Assembly (NCBI GenBank): GCA_025463305.1
Contig: JAOBWK010000017.1
Coordinates: 1-24,237, forward strand
DNA length: 24,237 nt
Origin: Ilumatobacteraceae bacterium
GTDB lineage: Bacteria > Actinomycetota > Acidimicrobiia > Acidimicrobiales > Ilumatobacteraceae
Direction: 5' to 3'
Under the pieces are notes generated by a model. That model ran no database searches, was not told where the DNA came from, and saw nothing but the letters and a program-made list of their open reading frames with translations. Position numbers and translations under genes: made by a program. Position 1 is the stretch's first letter; the number at the start of each line of letters is the position of its first letter. Positions 23,921 through 24,237 of the stretch are shown here, piece after piece.

Positions 23921-24237
23921 TCAGCGGCGGCGGGCGTTGCTCATCGACGGGGCGAGGCGACTGAGCCGGGCGACCAGCACCTCCATCACCAGCGACTCGG
24001 GCAGGTCGCGCTGGCCACGCAGGTCGAGATCGGCGGCGGCGAGCAGGGCGATGGCCCGGGCGACCCCCGGTGATCCGAGGCGGCGGTACTGGTCGAGCAC
24101 CTTGCGCGCCGGGAACCCCGGCTTGATGCCCAGCACGCCGGCCACGGCGGCCTCGCTGTCGGCATCGGTGCCGTCGACCTTCATGAACTTCACGTAGTGG
24201 CTGTGGAGGGTGGCCATCACCTGGAGGGGATGGCGTG
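23921..24237 (-). CDS. holA: DNA polymerase III delta subunit, C-terminal part (runs off the window)
   Basis: The 3' end of a gene that continues past the right edge. The visible roughly 105 residues begin RHPLQVMATLHSHYVKF and continue with LGIKPGFPARKVLDQYRRLG and LAAADLDLRGQRDLPE. This matches the helical collar domain at the C-terminus of HolA, the clamp-loader subunit that opens the beta clamp. Position next to convergent rpsT supports this, since holA and rpsT are neighbours in many actinobacteria. The DNA sequence at the edge keeps the same frame open, so there is no start here. The N-terminal clamp-binding domain and the rest cannot be judged. Confidence 0.88.
   Translation of the reverse strand, partial: RHPLQVMATLHSHYVKFMKVDGTDADSEAAVAGVLGIKPGFPARKVLDQYRRLGSPGVARAIALLAAADLDLRGQRDLPESLVMEVLVARLSRLAPSMSNARRR

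Overview
This is a GC-rich, densely packed, single-copy chromosomal region with strong G/C bias at third codon positions. It suggests an actinomycete in the broad sense. The lineage-specific marker is a BldD-type regulator with its c-di-GMP signature. Citrate synthase, homodimeric NADP-isocitrate dehydrogenase and DnaJ2 are close in sequence to actinobacterial forms, several promoters look leaderless, and the tRNA encodes its CCA. An Acidimicrobiia-like (Ilumatobacter-like) host is my best guess, but it is inference. No insertion sequence, prophage, CRISPR array or rRNA was seen.

Left part (1-6420) is central and lipid carbon metabolism. Citrate synthase (+) meets a quinone oxidoreductase (-) tail to tail with a 14-bp overlap. 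The 3' remnant of a PPOX-type flavoprotein follows. An icd-HAD phosphatase pair (-) is divergent from an acyl-CoA dehydrogenase (+). A dienelactone-hydrolase-like gene comes next, translationally coupled to a putative HExxH lipoprotein.

Middle part (6417-15585) is accessory. It holds a lipoprotein metalloprotease candidate, an EamA transporter, a MarR-MFS exporter operon with a clear operator palindrome, and a large PAS-GGDEF-EAL-GAF-PAS protein whose GGDEF site and parts of the EAL site are degenerate. It continues with an NTF2-like protein, a secreted mosaic esterase whose N-terminal module has its own codon usage, a tRNA-Val(GAC) and a small unrecognised gene.

Right part (15595-24237) is a conserved housekeeping neighbourhood. 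On the minus strand lie lepA, a photolyase, hrcA, dnaJ and rsmE with tight spacing, then bldD and hemW. On the other side are rpsT (+) with a strong terminator and the 3' end of holA (-). HemW, usually between lepA and hrcA in related genomes, here lies beyond bldD, and a photolyase occupies the usual slot.

The most interesting points are: the degenerate c-di-GMP protein in the same window as a BldD with an intact c-di-GMP-binding motif; the compositionally distinct module in the secreted esterase; the unassigned HEFAH lipoprotein; and a set of well-resolved promoter, operator and terminator elements.
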